A DNA stretch of 50,818 nucleotides from assembly GCA_937927515.1 (NCBI GenBank), contig CALBDO010000019.1, forward strand, positions 66,313-117,130, read 5' to 3'. The translations under genes and the position numbers were made by a program. The notes under the pieces were generated by a model that searched no databases, was not told the DNA's origin, and worked only from the letters and a program-made list of their open reading frames with translations. Each line of letters begins with the position of its first letter. Position 1 is the first letter of the stretch. This stretch comes from Candidatus Kapaibacterium sp. Lineage in GTDB: Bacteria > Bacteroidota > Ignavibacteria > Kapaibacteriales > UBA2268. Below, piece after piece: positions 27,508 through 35,852 of this stretch.

Positions 27508-28602
27508 CTAATTGTTGTGTTCTTTGACAGTTCTCAAATAATACACATAAGCCAACACCTGTGCAACAGCTTTAAAAAGGAACTCTGGAATTTGTTCTTC
27601 GACGTCTACTGAATAGTAAAGTGCCTGTGCTAAGGGCGGCTCTTCAACAATAGGAATACCATTCTCCAAAGCCTCTTCTCTTATTTTTAAAGCAAGATAA
27701 TCAACACCTTTGGCAACCACTACTGGTGCGTGCATCTTGTATGGTTTATATTCTAAAGCAACTGCAAAGTGAGTTGGGTTGGTAACAACTACATCAGCTC
27801 TCCTTTGGACATTTTTTAAAATAATTTTCCTCACTCTTTGTCGCATTATACTTCTCAACCTTGATTTCACCATTGGGTCGCCTTCGGATTGCCTTGCTTC
27901 TTCTTTAACTTCTTCCTTTGTCATCTTTAAATCTTCTTTGTAACGATACTTCTGATAGAAAAAATCAGCGATAGCTATTAAAAGGTAAATCACGCCTACT
28001 TTTGAAATCAACTCGAAAGTGACAGCAAACATTAACCTCGGTATTTGCCAAATTGGCTGATTCACTAAATTAAGGTCCCAGACAATGTATTTTTTGAGAA
28101 TAGAATAAACAACCCAACCTAAAATTAGAAGCTTAAAAAGGCTTTTGATTAGTTCAAAATAAGCTCTGCCAGAAAAAAATATTCTTTTCAGTCCAGATAA
28201 AGGATTGAAAATAGTCCGAAAATTTAATCCCTTTGTGAACTTTTTAGAGGCAATATGAAATCCAACTTGAGAAATCTCTGATGCTAATATGAAAAAATAA
28301 ATCAAACCAAGCATAGGTAAAATTGTTCTGGCAAGGAACCATACTGCCCCGACAAAGATATTTTTAACCTCCTCTTCGGTAATTTTGATATAAAAAGAGT
28401 CGGAAATAGAGCTTTTGAAATAGCCTTGAAGATTCATTACAATGTAGTTCATAAAAAGCAAAGTTATAAATCCACCGAGCGTCAACATAACGGCTGTTGT
28501 AACATCGATACTTTTAGCAACCTGACCGCGCTGGCGTGCCTCACTCAATCGACGCGGTGTCGCTGGTTCTGTCTTTTCCCTTCCTTCAGGTGTTTCAGCC
28601 AT
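27508..28602 (-). CDS. flhB: Flagellar biosynthesis protein FlhB
   Basis: FlhB is the export switch that changes substrate class after autocleavage. The 364-aa protein begins with the conserved KTEPATPRRLSEARQRGQVAKS (residues about 10-31; the usual EKTEPAT...A..GQVAKS pattern), has four membrane helices (about 35-55, 88-110, 150-172, 190-215), and carries the autocleavage motif NPTH at 275-278 followed by FAVALEY and the C-terminal AxPVVVAKGxD segment. It starts 6 nt after fliR and ends 8 nt before flhA. Confidence 0.96.
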   Translation of the reverse strand: MAETPEGREKTEPATPRRLSEARQRGQVAKSIDVTTAVMLTLGGFITLLFMNYIVMNLQGYFKSSISDSFYIKITEEEVKNIFVGAVWFLARTILPMLGLIYFFILASEISQVGFHIASKKFTKGLNFRTIFNPLSGLKRIFFSGRAYFELIKSLFKLLILGWVVYSILKKYIVWDLNLVNQPIWQIPRLMFAVTFELISKVGVIYLLIAIADFFYQKYRYKEDLKMTKEEVKEEARQSEGDPMVKSRLRSIMRQRVRKIILKNVQRRADVVVTNPTHFAVALEYKPYKMHAPVVVAKGVDYLALKIREEALENGIPIVEEPPLAQALYYSVDVEEQIPEFLFKAVAQVLAYVYYLRTVKEHNN

Positions 28603-28608
28603 TTTGCA

Positions 28609-29394
28609 CTATGTTAATGTTAGTATTAGATTTACTTGAGACTGAAATAGTTGCAAAAATTGCTTAGCTGCAAGAATAAAGAATGAAACTGCAAGAAAGA
28701 AAACCAACAAAGCAATTGCAATTTTTACTTGAAAGCTTATTACAAAAATATTTGTCTGCGGTGCCATCCTTGCCAGCATTGCTAATGAAATATTCACAAG
28801 GAAGGTTGAAACAAAGATAGGAGCTGAAACTTTCAATCCTATTATTGTCACATTTGTTAAAAACTTACCCAACTCGGCTATTGTAGACGGTGTGAGAGTC
28901 CCCGAGCCTATTGGAATCTTTGCATAACTTAAATATAGCGCCTCGAATACTTGATGGTGACCATTCAAAAACAAGAACAGCATAAGAGTTATCATTTCCA
29001 AAAGTTGACCAAAAAGAGTTGGTGAGGTTTCTTGAAATGTAAACAACATTGCCGCTTGAAAACCTAGCTCAAAATCAATAACCCCACCGCCTAACCTCAT
29101 CCCCCAAAAGACTAAATTGAAAATAAAACCAATCAGCAAGCCAATAATAATTTCACGACCAATAAGAAAAGTTAAACTCCATAAATTTATATCCAAATTT
29201 GGATTTAAGTTCAAAGTCAAAGCAATGGCAAAGGAAAAAATTATTCCCAAAAAGATTTTAAGCATAAATGGTACGACCTGCATACGAAAGAGCGGAAACA
29301 GCAAAAAAAGCCCACTAATTCTTGCAAATACTAAGAAAACAATTATCCATTTCTCCAGAAAAAAATCCAAAATGCCTACACCATTATCGCTCAT
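28609..29394 (-). CDS. fliR: Flagellar biosynthesis protein FliR
   Basis: FliR is a core component of the FliPQR export gate. It is 261 aa with about six membrane helices. Diagnostic segments include the RISGLFLLFPLF region near residue 25, GREIIIGLLIGF (about 76-87), ELGFQAAMLF (about 106-115) and the C-terminal LARMAPQTNIFVISFQVKI (about 210-228). Its ATG overlaps the fliQ stop (ATGA), implying translational coupling, and flhB follows 6 nt after its own stop. Confidence 0.94.
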   Translation of the reverse strand: MSDNGVGILDFFLEKWIIVFLVFARISGLFLLFPLFRMQVVPFMLKIFLGIIFSFAIALTLNLNPNLDINLWSLTFLIGREIIIGLLIGFIFNLVFWGMRLGGGVIDFELGFQAAMLFTFQETSPTLFGQLLEMITLMLFLFLNGHHQVFEALYLSYAKIPIGSGTLTPSTIAELGKFLTNVTIIGLKVSAPIFVSTFLVNISLAMLARMAPQTNIFVISFQVKIAIALLVFFLAVSFFILAAKQFLQLFQSQVNLILTLT

Positions 29395-29657
29395 CTCAAA
29401 ACCGTTATCATGTTAATTATTTGAGTAGCAAAAAGCTTCATCTTCTGAATAATAAAAGGAACTAAAAGAACAACTGTGATAAATACAGCAATGATTTTGG
29501 GGACAAAGGTTAATGTTTGCTCCGAAATTGTTGTTGCAGCTTGAAAAATAGAAATCAGCAAACCGACAATTAGAGAAACCAACAAAATCGGTCCACTTAT
29601 GAGAAGAACATAATAAAACGAATCTCGTACTATACTCAAAACCATTTGGTCTGTCAT
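29391..29657 (-). CDS. fliQ: Flagellar biosynthesis protein FliQ
   Basis: An 88-aa protein with two membrane helices, as expected for FliQ, which assembles with FliP and FliR into the export gate. The central ISIFQAATTISEQTLTFVPKI pattern (around residues 36-56; QAAT.I.EQTL.FvPKi) is highly characteristic. It starts 7 nt after the fliP stop and overlaps fliR by 4 nt. The second half of the family pattern, FITVVLLVPFIIQKM, is also present. Confidence 0.95.
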   Translation of the reverse strand: MTDQMVLSIVRDSFYYVLLISGPILLVSLIVGLLISIFQAATTISEQTLTFVPKIIAVFITVVLLVPFIIQKMKLFATQIINMITVLR

Positions 29658-29664
29658 ATTTCAC

Positions 29665-30459
29665 CTAAATTGTTATTAATCCTTTTAAAAGTGAATCTAT
29701 TACAAGATACCATCCGTCAACAAGCACAAAAAGCAGTAACTTCAGAGGTAATGAAATTAGTTGTGGGGGAAGAAGAAACATACCCAAGGACATTAAAACG
29801 CTCGCTATAATCATATCCAAAACTAAGAAAGGAACAAACAATAGAAAACCAATTTGAAAGGCAATTCTCAATTCACTTAAAGTGTAAGCAGGGATAATTG
29901 TCCATATTGATAGCTCCGAGGCATCCCGCGGCCTTTTACCACCCGATAATTTTAAAAACAATGCAATATCCTCTTGCCGTGTATATTTCAACATGAATTC
30001 TTTAAATGGATTGACAATATTTTCTAATGCTTGCTGTTGATTAATTTCTTCTCTTAAATATGGTTGAATGCCCTCACGGTTTGCCTTTTCAATTACTGGT
30101 TGCATGACAAAAACAGTAAGAAATAGTGCGAGCGAAATCAGTAATTGATTTGGTGGTTGAGTTTGTGTTGCCAGTGCTTGTCTTAAAAAATGTAGAACTA
30201 CAACTATTCTGGTGAAACAAGTCATCATTATCAGAATAGATGGCGCAAGAGTTAGAACAGTCATTAAAATTAAAATTTGCAGAGCAACTGATAGCTCATC
30301 CTTTTTCTCGTTGCCACCAATGGTGATATTCACTTGCGGTATCTGTATTTGAGCCCCACTTTGTTTTTGCGTAGAAGGTTGGGAATGGAGATGCCCAACT
30401 CCAAGCAGTAGAAAAAATATGAACAAAAACAGCCCAATGTATAATTTAGGTATATCCAC
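29665..30459 (-). CDS. fliP: Flagellar biosynthesis protein FliP
   Basis: FliP forms the pentameric core of the export gate. The 264-aa protein has an N-terminal signal sequence (about 1-26), a short periplasmic lead, then the family-specific block LAPSILIMMTCFTRIVVVL (about 76-94), RQALATQTQPPNQLLISLAL, and the C-terminal FLVLDMIIASVLMSLGM and KLLLFVLVDGW. The start is GTG at 30459; no ATG lies before the signal sequence, and the ribosome binding site is weak. It is the first gene of the flagellar block, 167 nt downstream of rsmE. No hook, rod, motor or filament gene lies within the window. Confidence 0.95.
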   Translation of the reverse strand: MDIPKLYIGLFLFIFFLLLGVGHLHSQPSTQKQSGAQIQIPQVNITIGGNEKKDELSVALQILILMTVLTLAPSILIMMTCFTRIVVVLHFLRQALATQTQPPNQLLISLALFLTVFVMQPVIEKANREGIQPYLREEINQQQALENIVNPFKEFMLKYTRQEDIALFLKLSGGKRPRDASELSIWTIIPAYTLSELRIAFQIGFLLFVPFLVLDMIIASVLMSLGMFLLPPQLISLPLKLLLFVLVDGWYLVIDSLLKGLITI

Positions 30460-30557
30460 GAGATTATCTTTTGTAAATAGTGAAGGATTTCAATAAATAT
30501 ACCACAAAATGAAATAGGCTAATATATTGCGAATCAAGAAGTTAAGCAAATATTACT

Positions 30558-30582
30558 ATAGCATTATTTATCGAAATGCTAT
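30558..30582. terminator. Possible hairpin in rsmE-fliP spacer
   Basis: ATAGCATT / AATGCTAT form an 8-bp stem with a 9-nt loop. A T run follows only on the plus strand, opposite to both flanking genes, so its role as an rsmE terminator is doubtful. The rest of the 167-bp spacer is AT-rich and shows no other feature. Confidence 0.3.
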
Positions 30583-30626
30583 TTTTCTACACTTTATTGG
30601 TTAAAATCACCCAAATGTTGAAAATT

Positions 30627-31334
30627 TTACAGATTCTTTAAAGAATTATTAATTATTGACAAAGCAGATATTGCAGCCGTTTCAGCGCGGAGATTAAATT
30701 CAGAAATTTTTACTATTTCAACATTTTTTTTCTTCGATAACGTTAGCAATTCACTTTCAGAGAATCCCCCCTCGGGACCAATTACCAAAAGGACTGATTC
30801 AAAATTATCTATTGGCGAAAATCTTTTACCTGAAATATCGAAAACATACACTTTATCGTACTCTTTGAATCTATTCATTAAATCTTTCAATTCTATGGGA
30901 GGATTTATACTTGGAAGCCTACTCCTCATAGTTTGTTTCATCGCCGAAATGGCTTTGCGAGTTAACCTACTTTCATCAATTTTATTTCTTTGAGTGAACT
31001 TTGTGATAGTTGGAAAAAACTCTGAAATTCGTAACTCAACTGCTTTTTCATAAGCAAACTCAAATCTCTCCCTATTGTCGAGAATACCAAGTGCTAAATC
31101 AATCTTTTGTTTAATTTCTCCGAGATTTTCGACAAAATTTAATACTTTAGCCACACAAAAGGAATTGTTCACGCTTGTCACGTAAGCAAAGACAGCAAGT
31201 CCCTTTCCATTTACTAGACAAATTCTATCTCCTTTTAATACTCTCAAGGCCTTGAAATGCTTGAATTCCTCTTCAGTTAGTTTAATTTCTGAAATTCCAA
31301 AAGACAAATCCTCGATGTAAAAGCATTCAATCAT
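30627..31334 (-). CDS. rsmE: 16S rRNA (uracil-1498-N3)-methyltransferase
   Basis: RsmE methylates U1498 of 16S rRNA using SAM. The 235-aa SPOUT-class enzyme has the N-terminal PUA-like domain (about 1-70; EEFKHFKALRVLKGD) and the SAM-binding trefoil knot with LLVIGPEGGFSESEL (about 181-195) and LRAETAAISALSII (about 215-228), which is diagnostic. Its ATG overlaps the stop of the GWxTD gene by 4 nt. It is the last gene of the long minus-strand run from 38360. Confidence 0.95.
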   Translation of the reverse strand: MIECFYIEDLSFGISEIKLTEEEFKHFKALRVLKGDRICLVNGKGLAVFAYVTSVNNSFCVAKVLNFVENLGEIKQKIDLALGILDNRERFEFAYEKAVELRISEFFPTITKFTQRNKIDESRLTRKAISAMKQTMRSRLPSINPPIELKDLMNRFKEYDKVYVFDISGKRFSPIDNFESVLLVIGPEGGFSESELLTLSKKKNVEIVKISEFNLRAETAAISALSIINNSLKNL

Positions 31335-32668
31335 AAATCTGAAACTTTTACCAACTCGAATTTCTTGAACTTGGAGACAAATTCAAATCTTTTATTTAGT
31401 CGATAATAAGTCCAAATCTCAACTACTTCTCCATCTTTACTTAAAATTCTTTGTACCTCCGACGGCTTACCATAAAGAATGAAAATTTTGCCTCGTTCTG
31501 TTTTTGCACCATCGGTTTCGTAAACTGTTTGAAAATTCAAGAAAGCGTAATCCACTCTTTTATAATATTCATCCATTGCCTCATTGAACTTAGTTAAAGG
31601 TTCAGTATCATATTCTCTCCATAATTCAAAGAACTCTTTCCATTGGCGTTCTTTTTTCAAACTCAATAAATTATTATAAGTATCATCGGGCAGGATATAA
31701 TACATCATCTCTATTGCATATTTCAACGAGCGTAGTGATATGGGAGGATTGTTCCAATGAATTTTGAAAGCAAAACTTATAGTGTCTTTTGTTCTCATTT
31801 CAGTTAGCGTTAATGTATAGTTCTGTAAATAAGCAATATCTTCTGGAAATTCAAGTAATATGAAATTAAGCCTGGTTGAAGAACCAGCCAACGTCTTTTG
31901 GTCGAAATGGATAACAATATCATTTGTATCACAAGAAACTTGGAATACTGAGCTAGAGAGCAATATTGATTGGGGCTCGAAAAAGACCTTTTGTTCCCAG
32001 CATAACTGAGCCGAAGTATTTGGCAAGGATTTTATTTGAAACTTTAAATTTTCATTAGAGTTATAAGGAGAAAAAACTGGAATAATAATTACTTTGTCTT
32101 TCTTTTTAAAATCTAATGCATTATTCATCAAAGATAAAGCAAAAGTATTCGAATTATTGCCTACCCTTGTGGCGTAAATTGGTGAAGTTATCGATACCCT
32201 ACCGATTTGTTTAACTTTTAACTCGGTAGTTTGAGATTTAACCTTAGTTTTCTCTCTATCGTACAGATATGCTTCAAGTGTATAATCCATTAGTGGAAGC
32301 TTTGTAAAAATGAAATTTTGGTAAAACCGCTCTTCAATTAAGTCCTTTTCCTTGTAAGAAACAGAAATCGAGTCTCGATGTACTACTGATTTGCGTATAA
32401 CACCTCCGAGGTCGCGGAGAATGAACTCCAAAACAAATTTAGCGTGCAAGTCGTCCCCTTGGGAGATTTTTTCAAAAGTTAAGCAATTTAGCGAAAAGCG
32501 AAATGGTACATAAACCTCAATTGAGTCCCCATTAGTGGAGACAAAATTAATTGGTTGAAAAGTAAAATACTTTTTAAAATCATTTAAGTAATTCTTCTCA
32601 AATTCCTGTTGAGCAAAAATCTGATTTATCAACATAAACAATAATATTAATCTAAAGATTTTAACCAT
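31331..32668 (-). CDS. GWxTD domain-containing secreted protein
   Basis: A 445-aa exported protein of unknown function with a signal peptide (residues 1-20, ending IFAQQ). The C-terminal 100 residues match the GWxTD domain found in FCB-group and Acidobacteriota proteins: AFLNFQTVYETDGAKTERGKIF, ILYGKPSEV and EIWTYYRLNKRFEFV, though in three parts. The name-giving GWxTD is degenerate here (DGAKTE). The middle (about 25-310) is beta-rich with no recognised motif. A TTG at 32680 is possible but ATG 32668 is preferred, with AGG four bases upstream and a normal signal peptide. It lies 16 nt after ruvX and overlaps rsmE. Confidence 0.82.
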   Translation of the reverse strand: MVKIFRLILLFMLINQIFAQQEFEKNYLNDFKKYFTFQPINFVSTNGDSIEVYVPFRFSLNCLTFEKISQGDDLHAKFVLEFILRDLGGVIRKSVVHRDSISVSYKEKDLIEERFYQNFIFTKLPLMDYTLEAYLYDREKTKVKSQTTELKVKQIGRVSITSPIYATRVGNNSNTFALSLMNNALDFKKKDKVIIIPVFSPYNSNENLKFQIKSLPNTSAQLCWEQKVFFEPQSILLSSSVFQVSCDTNDIVIHFDQKTLAGSSTRLNFILLEFPEDIAYLQNYTLTLTEMRTKDTISFAFKIHWNNPPISLRSLKYAIEMMYYILPDDTYNNLLSLKKERQWKEFFELWREYDTEPLTKFNEAMDEYYKRVDYAFLNFQTVYETDGAKTERGKIFILYGKPSEVQRILSKDGEVVEIWTYYRLNKRFEFVSKFKKFELVKVSDL

Positions 32669-32684
32669 AGCACCTACCAAGTAT

Positions 32685-33125
32685 TTATAAATTGTGTATT
32701 TCGATGAATTCTTTTAAAATCAATGCTGCTGAAATTAGGTCTTTGGTTTCCTTTTTGCGCCTTGCCTTCTTTTTTTTCCCAAGAGTCAATATTAATCTCT
32801 GGGCTTTCACAGTGCTGAATGATTCATCTATCGAAAATACTGGCAAATTAAACATCTCCTTGCACCTAATTATGAATTTATTAATTTCTTTAAGTACATC
32901 GGTCTCGACATCATCATCCCGAAACGGGACACCAACAACTAATGCAGAAATTTTTTCTTCCTTCAAAAATTTTGCAAAATTTTCCCAAAAGTTATCCATT
33001 GAATAATCCAATACCGCAATTGGTGTGACGGATATGTGCAGTTCGTCGCAAACAGCGATACCAAGCCGTTTGAATCCAAAATCCACTGAAGCGATTTTTT
33101 TACCCTTGAGTTGTTCTTTAAGCAT
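32685..33125 (-). CDS. ruvX: RuvX/YqgF family pre-16S rRNA nuclease
   Basis: A 146-aa RNase H-like protein implicated in maturation of the 16S rRNA 5' end. It shows the family pattern: VDFGFKRLGIAVCD (residues 15-28, with the first acidic catalytic residue), VVGVPFRDDD (about 63-72; usually VGLP), IDESFSTVKA (about 99-108) and a C-terminal helix with KDLISAALILKEF containing the last conserved Asp. It starts 3 nt after the upstream sensor kinase, and 16 nt separate it from the GWxTD gene. Essential in several bacteria. Confidence 0.92.
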   Translation of the reverse strand: MLKEQLKGKKIASVDFGFKRLGIAVCDELHISVTPIAVLDYSMDNFWENFAKFLKEEKISALVVGVPFRDDDVETDVLKEINKFIIRCKEMFNLPVFSIDESFSTVKAQRLILTLGKKKKARRKKETKDLISAALILKEFIEIHNL

Positions 33126-33128
33126 AAA

Positions 33129-35399
33129 CTAAGTTGCTTCTTTTTTCAAACTTTTTGCTTTTCTTTGCTCAGACAAAAATGGAATAATAAACAGTAATTC
33201 TGTTCCTTTACCCTTTTCGGAGCCAACTTTTAATGTACCTCCATGAAGTTCAACCACATGTTGAATAATCATTGTTCCAATTCCAGTACCACCAGTTGTA
33301 AAATAGGGTTTTAAAAACTTTTCAAGCATTGTTTTGTCCATTCCGGGACCGTTATCTTTGATAGAAAAATAAGCATTTCGAATATCTTTCCAGTTTTTAA
33401 TAATTATTTTACCGGGTCTACCTTGAAATGCTTTTATTGCATTTTCAATTGCGTTTCTAATTGCACGAATCATTTTGGGTTTATCGCAGAGAATTTCGAA
33501 ATGTTGCAAATCGAGTTCAAATTCAACATTTGGAAACATCGTATCATCAAATTCCATTCTGGCTTCCCAGCACAAGTCGTATGCATCAGTGCTTTGTCGT
33601 ACAATTTCCCCTCTCCCGACAGTAACAATATCGCGAACTCGTTGCATAAGCAGACCAACTTGATGAATAATCTTTCGTCGCCTTTCTTCATTTTTCGTAG
33701 AGCCATTAATTTCCAATTGTTCAGCATTTAAACGAATAGTAGAGAGATTTGTCTGCATATCATGGGCAAGCTGAGCAAGGTTACTTAATTTTTGTCGTCC
33801 AAGAACTTCGGTTATATCTATTCCTGTGACAACAGCACCCTTGAAGGCTCCAGTTATACTCTTCAATGGCAATAAGGTAAATAACCATTCAAAATCAATT
33901 TTGTTTTTCACAAAAGTTATTTTCTGCACAAAAGACGCCCGAGAAGCAATGACTTTTTCAACAAGTTCATTTAGCGATTTTAAATGCTCCATCCTACAAT
34001 AATATTTAAAAATTCTTCGAAGCGGCACACTCTCGGTAATACTAAGCATTTCCTTGCCGCTGTTATTTGCAGCAAGTAATCGACCGTATTTATCCACGAC
34101 AAATACAACCCCCGTTGTTGGAACTTCAATTAATGCTTTGAGCAATCTCTTTTGTTTGTAAAATTTTCTTAAAACATAAATCAAAGCCAAAGCCAACACT
34201 AAAGGTAGCAATATACTACCAAAGTTTTTTAAAAATCTTGTAAAATACCAAAACTTATGTTGTCTTTCCTCTAAAACAACAGAGGAGGATTTGGAAGTTA
34301 GTAAAAGTAAATTATCTATCTTTTCCACTTCTAAATTATCTTGAAAGTACTCACCTAATGTTAGAAAGTCTTTAGCTAAAATTTTTCCCTCAAGGTCAAA
34401 AACAGAAAGCCCATTATGAAAAAATGCAAACAGTTTGTTATCGAGTAAGTATAATCCATACGGTTCTGAGAGTTCTTTTGGAAGTTCTACGTTTGTCTCA
34501 AAAATTTTATTTTTAAAGCCTTCGAAACCAATACTAGTAAGAACATAACATCTATCTACATTTCGAAGGTAAAATATATTTTGATTATCTTGATATGGGA
34601 TTGTAACGATGTTGGAGACCCTTGTCTCGACCCAAAACTTATTTATAATTCCTTGGTCCAAACTTGCTATTTGAAAAAGAGAACTATTGTAGTACTTTGA
34701 AGATGATATAACGACAAGTTTGTCTTGCACTTGTTGGATAGTCAAGAAATCGCTCAAATCAACTCTACAAAGAATTTTTTCACTAAGCATACTATCAATT
34801 AGGTACACAAAGCCATTTCCTTCTTCAAATTTAACGATACCATAACGATAGGTGTAGTGATTTAAAAAACAAAAGGTTAGTACACCTTTTGCAATTTGAG
34901 CAGTGTAAAGTTTTCCGTTGTTATATCTAATATAGTACAATAAATCATTTATCTGAATGAGGATTTCATTATTTTTGTCCGCAGTTGCAAACTTGATATT
35001 ATTAAAATCGTAAAAACCATCATCATTTAACAATTCTCCAACAGTTTCAACATTTAAATCAGAATTAATCAATGAAACAAAAACTCTTTTGGATTCGGTG
35101 GAAAGAATTAACAATCGTCCTACAAACTTACAAGCAGCAACCACGGATGGTGGTATAGATGGAATTCCAAAGACACTATCCCTTCGGATTCCGTTCCAAT
35201 GAAAAATGGATTCGGAAAAATCGCCAAATGTCGGCTTTACAAAGAAAGATTTATAAAAATCTTTATTTTTGAATACAAATAACTTTCCACCAAGAAAATA
35301 CTCTTTTAAATTATATGAGAAAGGATAAGTCTCGTCGGCAATTAAACTAAGGGTAAATGCAAGAAAGATTAGAAGAATTCTACTCAATTTGGCAAACAC
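33129..35399 (-). CDS. Sensor histidine kinase with large extracytoplasmic beta-rich domain and PAS
   Basis: A kinase of about 756 aa: signal anchor (about 1-20), an extracytoplasmic region of about 370 residues rich in short beta repeats (propeller-like), a membrane helix (about 390-415), a PAS domain (about 425-530; TTGVVFVVDKYGRLLAAN), HisKA with LAQLAHDMQTNLS and HATPase with NAIENAIKAF, DNGPGM and TGGTGIGTMIIQ. The frame is open back to ATG 35465, but that would overlap ispF by 86 nt; GTG 35399 (or TTG 35387) gives a normal signal sequence and is chosen with moderate confidence. No response regulator is adjacent. It lies between ispF and ruvX. Confidence 0.85.
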   Translation of the reverse strand: MFAKLSRILLIFLAFTLSLIADETYPFSYNLKEYFLGGKLFVFKNKDFYKSFFVKPTFGDFSESIFHWNGIRRDSVFGIPSIPPSVVAACKFVGRLLILSTESKRVFVSLINSDLNVETVGELLNDDGFYDFNNIKFATADKNNEILIQINDLLYYIRYNNGKLYTAQIAKGVLTFCFLNHYTYRYGIVKFEEGNGFVYLIDSMLSEKILCRVDLSDFLTIQQVQDKLVVISSSKYYNSSLFQIASLDQGIINKFWVETRVSNIVTIPYQDNQNIFYLRNVDRCYVLTSIGFEGFKNKIFETNVELPKELSEPYGLYLLDNKLFAFFHNGLSVFDLEGKILAKDFLTLGEYFQDNLEVEKIDNLLLLTSKSSSVVLEERQHKFWYFTRFLKNFGSILLPLVLALALIYVLRKFYKQKRLLKALIEVPTTGVVFVVDKYGRLLAANNSGKEMLSITESVPLRRIFKYYCRMEHLKSLNELVEKVIASRASFVQKITFVKNKIDFEWLFTLLPLKSITGAFKGAVVTGIDITEVLGRQKLSNLAQLAHDMQTNLSTIRLNAEQLEINGSTKNEERRRKIIHQVGLLMQRVRDIVTVGRGEIVRQSTDAYDLCWEARMEFDDTMFPNVEFELDLQHFEILCDKPKMIRAIRNAIENAIKAFQGRPGKIIIKNWKDIRNAYFSIKDNGPGMDKTMLEKFLKPYFTTGGTGIGTMIIQHVVELHGGTLKVGSEKGKGTELLFIIPFLSEQRKAKSLKKEAT

Positions 35400-35844
35400 A
35401 GAACGAAGCAATTCCTTCCCCGCTCCCAATAAAACCCATTTTCTCGTTAGTTTTGGCTTTGACATTAATTTGATTTTTATCTAAACCACAAATATTGGCG
35501 AGTTTCTCTTTAATTTGTTGTTTAAAAGGACTAATTTTTTTCAATTCAAAAACAATAGTTAAATCGATGTTAACAATTTTTCGATTACTTTCCTTTAACA
35601 TTTTGACAACTTCGGTCAAGAGAAGAGCACTACTAATATCCTTGTACGTTTCATCCGAGTCTGGAAAGTGTTCACCAATATCACCCAGCCCAATTGCGCC
35701 TAAAATTGCATCAATTAAGGAATGAATTACAACATCGCCGTCGCTATGAGCAACCGGACCAAATTCTTCATCGACTAAAACACCACCTAAAACAAGTTTA
35801 CGACCTTTGGCAATTCTATGAGAGTCGTAACCAAATCCAATCAT
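35380..35844 (-). CDS. ispF: 2-C-methyl-D-erythritol 2,4-cyclodiphosphate synthase
   Basis: IspF cyclises CDP-ME 2-phosphate in the MEP isoprenoid pathway. The 154-aa protein has the metal-binding GYDSHRI (residues 5-11), AHSDGDVVIHSLIDAILGA (about 32-50), GDIGEHFPDSD (about 54-64), and the C-terminal KAKTNEKMGFIGSGEGI. The start at 35844 is chosen because AGGTGG lies just upstream and the conserved N-terminus begins there; the frame is open to 35874 but that would overlap the upstream gene. The start is 8 nt after the preceding stop. No ispD is seen nearby. Confidence 0.96.
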   Translation of the reverse strand: MIGFGYDSHRIAKGRKLVLGGVLVDEEFGPVAHSDGDVVIHSLIDAILGAIGLGDIGEHFPDSDETYKDISSALLLTEVVKMLKESNRKIVNIDLTIVFELKKISPFKQQIKEKLANICGLDKNQINVKAKTNEKMGFIGSGEGIASFCVCQIE

Positions 35845-35852
35845 CCAGCCAC

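Noticed and set aside
29413-29664. Overlapping 83-residue frame on the same strand as fliQ
   Set aside because: It is a frame-shifted reading of fliQ, which has clear family motifs; this frame has none.
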